Shown piece after piece: positions 34,300-38,026 of a stretch of 38,026 nt of DNA. The stretch lies in assembly GCF_002095575.1 (NCBI RefSeq), contig NZ_MLJJ01000039.1, positions 1 to 38,026 on the forward strand, read 5' to 3'. This DNA is from Pantoea septica (lineage in GTDB: Bacteria; Pseudomonadota; Gammaproteobacteria; Enterobacterales; Enterobacteriaceae). Positions within the stretch are counted from its first letter, which is position 1; the number at the start of each line of letters is the position of its first letter. Both the position numbers and the translations under genes were made by a program. The notes below the pieces were generated by a model. That model was not told the DNA's origin. It searched no databases and worked only from the letters and a program-made list of their open reading frames with translations.

Positions 34300-35448
34300 A
34301 TGAGTTCATCGTTAATAGAAGAAGTGAGCCTTGAAGAAAACCACTGGTATCGCATTGTCCACGAAATGCTGGAAAAAGCGGACATCGAAATCAACGGCAG
34401 CCGCCCCTGGGATATTCAGGTTAAAAAGCCTGACTTTTTTAAGCGCGTGATTCAGGAAGGCTCACTTGGTCTTGGCGAAGCTTATATGGATGGCTGGTGG
34501 GAGTGCGAACGGCTGGATATGTTTTTTCACCGCGTGCTGAAGCACAAGCTGGACCAGCAGTTGCCGCACCACTTCAAAGATACGCTGCGCGTGGCCGCCG
34601 CGCGTCTCACCAACCTACAGTCGAAAAAACGCGCATGGATCGTGGGCAAAGAGCATTACGATCTCGGGAACGACCTCTTCTCGCTGATGCTCGATCCCTA
34701 TATGCAATACTCCTGCGGCTACTGGAAAGAGGCCGAGACGCTGAAGCAGGCGCAGGAAGCGAAGCTGGATATGATCTGCCGCAAACTGCAGCTGGAGCCG
34801 GGCATGACGCTGCTGGACATCGGCTGCGGCTGGGGCGGCCTGGCGGAGTATGCCGCGCGCCACTACGGCGCGGTGGTGCACGGCGTTACCATCTCGGCAG
34901 AGCAGCAGAAGCTAGCGCAGCAGCGCTGCGAAGGACTGGACGTCACTATTCTGCTGCAGGATTATCGCGATCTTAATCAGCAGTTTGATCGTATCGTTTC
35001 GGTGGGCATGTTCGAGCATGTTGGCCCGAAAAACTACGCCACCTACTTCGACGTGGTGGACCGCAACCTCAAGCCGGACGGACTGTTCCTGCTGCATACC
35101 ATCGGCGCCATCCGCACCGATATGAATGTCGATCCCTGGATTGATAAATATATTTTCCCCAACGGCTGTCTGCCGTCGGTGCGCCATATCGCGGACGCCA
35201 GCGAGTCGCATTTCATTCTGGAAGACTGGCATAATTTCGGCGCCGATTACGACACGACGCTGATGGCCTGGTATGAGCGCTTCCTGCAGGCGTGGCCGCA
35301 GCTGGCCGAAAAGTACGGCGAGCGGTTTAAACGCATGTTCAGCTATTATCTCAACGCCTGCGCCGGCGCCTTTCGCGCTCGCGATATTCAGCTGTGGCAG
35401 GTGGTTTTTAGCCGCGGCGTAGAAGGCGGCCTGCGCGTCGCGCGCTAA
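34300..35448 (+). CDS. cfa: Cyclopropane-fatty-acyl-phospholipid synthase
   Basis: SAM-dependent enzyme that methylenates unsaturated acyl chains of membrane phospholipids, raising acid and stress tolerance. 382 aa, identical in length to E. coli Cfa. The SAM-binding motif LLDIGCGWGG is at 171-180, active-site C139 is in MQYSC, and GMFEHVGPKNY, IDKYIFPNGCLPS and DYDTTLMAWYERF are conserved. Start ATG 34300 follows GGAG. Two promoters and a structured leader are upstream; a terminator follows. Confidence 0.97.
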   Translation: MSSSLIEEVSLEENHWYRIVHEMLEKADIEINGSRPWDIQVKKPDFFKRVIQEGSLGLGEAYMDGWWECERLDMFFHRVLKHKLDQQLPHHFKDTLRVAAARLTNLQSKKRAWIVGKEHYDLGNDLFSLMLDPYMQYSCGYWKEAETLKQAQEAKLDMICRKLQLEPGMTLLDIGCGWGGLAEYAARHYGAVVHGVTISAEQQKLAQQRCEGLDVTILLQDYRDLNQQFDRIVSVGMFEHVGPKNYATYFDVVDRNLKPDGLFLLHTIGAIRTDMNVDPWIDKYIFPNGCLPSVRHIADASESHFILEDWHNFGADYDTTLMAWYERFLQAWPQLAEKYGERFKRMFSYYLNACAGAFRARDIQLWQVVFSRGVEGGLRVAR

Positions 35449-35463
35449 GCCGCTCTGTTGAAT

Positions 35464-35486
35464 AAGGCGCCTGGAGCGCCTTTTTT
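35464..35486 (+). terminator. cfa intrinsic terminator
   Basis: GGCGC (35466-35470), loop CTGGA, GCGCC (35476-35480), six T. The flanking AA/TT extends the stem. It ends 4 bp before the convergent ribC stop. Confidence 0.85.
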
Positions 35487-35490
35487 ATGC

Positions 35491-36129
35491 TTATTCGACG
35501 TCCGGACGCAGAGCGGCAGCTTCGCGCTGCGCCAGCACGCGCTCGACGGTATCGACGATCGCCTGAGTGTGCGGATCGATCTCGATATTGACACGATGTC
35601 CCAGCTTCTTCGCGCCAAGCGTAGTGCGCTCCAGGGTTTCCGGGATTAAATAGACGCAGAATTTGCTTTTGGTCACTTCCCCCACGGTCAGGCTAATGCC
35701 GTCAATACCGACGAAGCCTTTATGCAGAATATATTTCATCTGCGCCGGATCCTGAATTTTAAACCAGACTTCGCGGTTATTTTCCGACTGGATAATTTTA
35801 CAGATTTCCGCAGTGGTCATAATATGGCCAGACATCAGGTGGCCGCCGATCTCATCGCTGAATTTCGCCGCGCGTTCAATATTGACAACGTCGCCTTCCT
35901 GCAGGTCGCCTAAATTGGTGACGCGCAGCGTTTCTTTAATCAGATCGAAACTGACGCGGTTGCCTTCAATGGCCGTCACCGTCAGACAGCAGCCGTTATG
36001 CGCCACCGATGCGCCCAGCGCCAGCCCCGGCAACAGCTCTTCCGGCAGCTCTGCGACATGGGTGCGAAACAGATCTTTTTCTTCAATGGACACAATCTTT
36101 GCGGTGCCCTGCACAATTCCGGTAAACAT
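35491..36129 (-). CDS. ribC: Riboflavin synthase alpha subunit
   Basis: Catalyses dismutation of two 6,7-dimethyl-8-ribityllumazine molecules into riboflavin (also named ribE). 212 aa with the two homologous beta-barrel repeats: [24 protein letters not shown] in the first, [26 protein letters not shown] in the second, and a C-terminal trimerisation helix (about 185-205). Divergent from mdtK and convergent with cfa, as in E. coli. No FMN riboswitch is apparent in its upstream 194 bp. Confidence 0.96.
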   Translation of the reverse strand: MFTGIVQGTAKIVSIEEKDLFRTHVAELPEELLPGLALGASVAHNGCCLTVTAIEGNRVSFDLIKETLRVTNLGDLQEGDVVNIERAAKFSDEIGGHLMSGHIMTTAEICKIIQSENNREVWFKIQDPAQMKYILHKGFVGIDGISLTVGEVTKSKFCVYLIPETLERTTLGAKKLGHRVNIEIDPHTQAIVDTVERVLAQREAAALRPDVE

Positions 36130-36240
36130 AGTTTTGGCCTCTGCGAAGTTTGCTCTAGCTTACCACAGCTTAGCGCGCGGATATTATTTCCGCGTCGCGC
36201 CCGCTTTACGGCCGCAATATAACGCACAGCATGACAAAAC

Positions 36241-36269
36241 TTGGTGAATCCCGTTAATGCCGCTACACT
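36241..36269 (+). promoter_or_regulatory. Candidate mdtK promoter
   Basis: TTGGTG (36241-36246), 17-bp spacer, TACACT (36264-36269), 54 bp before the mdtK start. The -35 is a partial match. Confidence 0.45.
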
Positions 36270-36323
36270 AACCGCGCATTTCTCCGGGATCATTCCCCCT
36301 TTTCTTTTTTAACAGGTGTTAAC

Positions 36324-37697
36324 GTGCAGAAGTATTTAACAGAAGCGCGTCAATTGCTTGCCCTTGCGATTCCGGTCATCCTTGCTCAGGTGGCGCAGAC
36401 CGCAATGGGATTTGTAGATACCATCATGGCCGGCGCGGTTAGCGCCACGGATATGGCCGCCGTCGCAGTCGGCACCTCTATCTGGCTTCCGGCCATTTTA
36501 TTCGGCCATGGTCTTCTGCTTGCATTGACGCCAACCGTAGCGCAACTCAACGGCTCCGGCCGCCGCGAACGTATCGCTGAACAGGTTCGCCAGGCTTACT
36601 GGCTGGCCTTCTTCGTCGCCATTCTGATTATGGTGGTGCTGTGGAACGCCGGTTACGTCATTCGCGCCATGCAGGATATCGACGAACAGCTGGCGCTAAA
36701 GGCGGAAGGCTATCTTCATGCCCTGCTCTGGGGCGCGCCCGGCTACCTCTTCTTCCAGGTGATGCGCAACCAGTGCGAAGGCCTGTCGAAAACCAAACCC
36801 GGCATGGTGATGGGCTTTATCGGCCTGCTGGTCAATATTCCGCTCAACTGGATCTTTATCTACGGCCACTTCGGCATGCCGGCGCTGGGCGGCGTGGGCT
36901 GCGGCGTGGCGACAGGTTCGGTGTACTGGGTGATGTTCCTGGTGATGCGGCTGTGGGTGCGCCGCATGGGCGGCATGCGCGATATCCGCATGCGCTCTCG
37001 CTGGTCGCCGCCGTCGCGCGCCGTGCTGCAGCGTCTCTTTTCGCTCGGCCTGCCGGTGGCGCTGGCGCTCTTTTTCGAGGTGACGCTGTTTGCCGTGGTG
37101 GCGCTGATGGTGTCGCCGCTGGGCATCGTCGACGTTGCGGGCCATCAAATCGCGCTGAACTTCAGCTCGCTGATGTTCGTGCTGCCGCTGTCGCTTGGCG
37201 TCGCCACCACTATTCGTGTCGGCTACCGGCTGGGTCAGGGCTCGGCTGAGCAGGCGCGCGTCGCGGCCTGGACCGCGCAGGGCGTCGGCGTCTGTATGGT
37301 GGCGATAACCGCCCTGCTGACCGTGACCTTCCGCCATCAGATTGCCCTGCTCTATAACGACAACCCGGAAGTGGTCGCGCTGGCGGCGCAGCTGATGATG
37401 CTGGCGGCGATCTACCAGTTCTCCGATTCGATTCAGGTTATCGGCAGCGGCATTCTGCGCGGCTATAAAGATACGCGCTCGATCTTCTTTATTACCTTTA
37501 TCGCCTACTGGCTGCTGGGGCTGCCCAGCGGCTATACGCTGGCGATGACCGACTGGGTGGTGCCGCGTATGGGTCCGGCGGGCTTCTGGTGCGGGTTTAT
37601 TATAGGCCTGACCTCGGCGGCGATTATGATGCTGTGGCGCATTCGCCGCCTGCAACAGCTGCCCGCGCAGGTGATCCTTGCGCGTGCGGCACGCTAA
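36324..37697 (+). CDS. mdtK: MATE multidrug efflux pump MdtK
   Basis: Inner-membrane cation-coupled exporter (NorM/YdhE) of fluoroquinolones and other cationic drugs. 457 aa, the same as E. coli, with twelve helices. Characteristic segments: [62 protein letters not shown], and [19 protein letters not shown]. The start is GTG 36324 ([12 protein letters not shown]), matching E. coli; AACAGGTG lies upstream. The shadow frame at 36641-37249 is not a gene. Confidence 0.96.
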   Translation: MQKYLTEARQLLALAIPVILAQVAQTAMGFVDTIMAGAVSATDMAAVAVGTSIWLPAILFGHGLLLALTPTVAQLNGSGRRERIAEQVRQAYWLAFFVAILIMVVLWNAGYVIRAMQDIDEQLALKAEGYLHALLWGAPGYLFFQVMRNQCEGLSKTKPGMVMGFIGLLVNIPLNWIFIYGHFGMPALGGVGCGVATGSVYWVMFLVMRLWVRRMGGMRDIRMRSRWSPPSRAVLQRLFSLGLPVALALFFEVTLFAVVALMVSPLGIVDVAGHQIALNFSSLMFVLPLSLGVATTIRVGYRLGQGSAEQARVAAWTAQGVGVCMVAITALLTVTFRHQIALLYNDNPEVVALAAQLMMLAAIYQFSDSIQVIGSGILRGYKDTRSIFFITFIAYWLLGLPSGYTLAMTDWVVPRMGPAGFWCGFIIGLTSAAIMMLWRIRRLQQLPAQVILARAAR

Positions 37698-37708
37698 GAG
37701 AGAGGGTT

Positions 37709-37744
37709 GCAGGAGAGAGATGGGCTTCGACTTCTCTCTCCTGC
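37709..37744. terminator. Long hairpin downstream of mdtK
   Basis: Perfect 12-bp inverted repeat GCAGGAGAGAGA (37709-37720) and TCTCTCTCCTGC (37733-37744) with a 12-nt loop, 12 bp after the mdtK stop. No T run follows directly, so it may stabilise the 3' end or act with a factor. Confidence 0.5.
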
Positions 37745-37838
37745 GCTTCGCGCCGCGTCTTTAACGTCCTGCTACGTCTAAAAAAACGACGCATAGCGCA
37801 GTTGCTGGTCAGTCAGCACTAAAAAAGCGTTTTTCCCC

Positions 37839-37867
37839 TTGCCAGCGTTGCGGCGTGTCGTTAATAT
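37839..37867 (+). promoter_or_regulatory. Promoter of the tRNA-Val operon
   Basis: TTGCCA (37839-37844), 17-bp spacer, TAATAT (37862-37867), followed by a GC-rich discriminator typical of stable-RNA promoters, 30 bp before the first tRNA. A 7-bp hairpin (CGCTGTC/GACAGCG, 37875-37893) lies in the short leader. Confidence 0.75.
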
Positions 37868-37897
37868 TCGTCCCCGCTGTCGCCCTGACAGCGTGTT

Positions 37898-37974
37898 GCG
37901 CTCTTAGCTCAGTTGGTTAGAGCACCACCTTGACATGGTGGGGGTCGATGGTTCGAGTCCATTAGAGCGCACCA
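37898..37974 (+). tRNA. valV: tRNA-Val(GAC)
   Basis: 77 nt including encoded CCA. Acceptor stem GCGCTCT/AGAGCGC, D-loop region AGCTCAGTTGGTTAGAGC, anticodon stem CCACC/GGTGG around loop TTGACAT with anticodon GAC, and T-arm GTTCGAGTC. Matches the E. coli valV/valW tandem in position and sequence. Confidence 0.97.
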
Positions 37975-37977
37975 AGT

Positions 37978-38026
37978 GCGTCCGTAGCTCAGTTGGTTAG
38001 AGCACCACCTTGACATGGTGGGGGTC
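37978..38026 (+). tRNA. valW: tRNA-Val(GAC), partial at window end
   Basis: First 49 nt of a second valine tRNA, 3 bp after the first. Acceptor strand GCGTCCG as in E. coli valW; the D arm and the anticodon arm (GAC) are identical to the first copy. The 3' part lies beyond the window. Confidence 0.95.

Noticed and set aside
36130..36323. FMN riboswitch between ribC and mdtK
   Set aside because: No conserved RFN-element sequence blocks seen; in E. coli that riboswitch precedes ribB, not ribC.
36696..37655. 319-codon minus-strand frame opposite mdtK
   Set aside because: His/Gln/Arg-rich shadow; mdtK matches E. coli over its full length.
37898..38026. Integration site of a genomic island at the tRNA-Val genes
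   Set aside because: The visible tRNA is intact, no integrase is nearby and no duplicated tRNA end is seen; the second tRNA is simply the normal tandem copy.

Overview
The window is a chromosomal segment from a gamma-proteobacterium of the order Enterobacterales. Gene order follows the Escherichia coli rsx - nth - dtpA - gstA - pdxY - tyrS - pdxH - mliC - anmK - slyB/slyA - ydhIJK - sodC - ydhF - ydhL - nemRA - gloA - rnt - grxD - mepH - purR - punR/punC - cfa - ribC - mdtK - valV/valW block almost gene for gene. High GC content and the particular gains and losses suggest Erwiniaceae (Pantoea/Mixta/Erwinia type). The genus is inference; the order is well supported by many near-full-length protein matches recalled from E. 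coli.

Layout. 1-3195 (+): end of rsxC, then rsxD-rsxG-rsxE-nth in a tightly coupled operon (membrane electron transport Rsx/Rnf complex and endonuclease III). 3220-3918 (-): a CTP-synthase-like glutamine amidotransferase not in the E. coli block. 4496-6743 (+): dtpA and gstA. 6778-11241 (-): pdxY, tyrS, pdxH, mliC, anmK (vitamin B6 metabolism, tRNA charging, lysozyme inhibition, cell-wall recycling). 11522-12468: slyB and slyA, convergent on a shared terminator. 12621-15728 (+): ydhI-ydhJ-ydhK, a SlyA-linked efflux operon. 15729-18137 (-): an unrecognised lipoprotein, sodC, ydhF, ydhL. 18345-22280 (+): eptA (extra), nemR, nemA, gloA. 22392-24606: rnt, grxD, mepH. 24609-30007 (-): a five-gene chaperone-usher fimbrial operon. 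30742-37697: purR, punR, punC, cfa, ribC, mdtK. The window ends in two tandem tRNA-Val(GAC) genes, the second cut by the window edge.

Differences from the E. coli order are the most informative part. Gains are the amidotransferase, the lipoprotein, eptA between ydhL and nemR, and the fimbrial operon between mepH and purR. Losses are lhr (expected between rnt and grxD) and sodB-ydhP-ynhF (expected between mepH and purR, exactly where the fimbrial operon now sits). The fimbrial block and its 734-bp upstream gap look visibly more AT-rich than the flanks, consistent with horizontal acquisition.

Regulatory sites read directly from the sequence include a near-consensus SlyA operator overlapping the predicted ydhI -35, a NemR-type palindrome before nemR with a shortened relative before nemA, two PurR-box-like sites before purR, two cfa promoters with a structured leader, a weak PmrA-box-like pair before eptA, and several clear intrinsic terminators. 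No CRISPR array, insertion sequence, prophage or clearly unprecedented multi-gene system was found. The least familiar material is the fimbrial tip adhesin, the amidotransferase with an altered catalytic motif, and the small lipoprotein.
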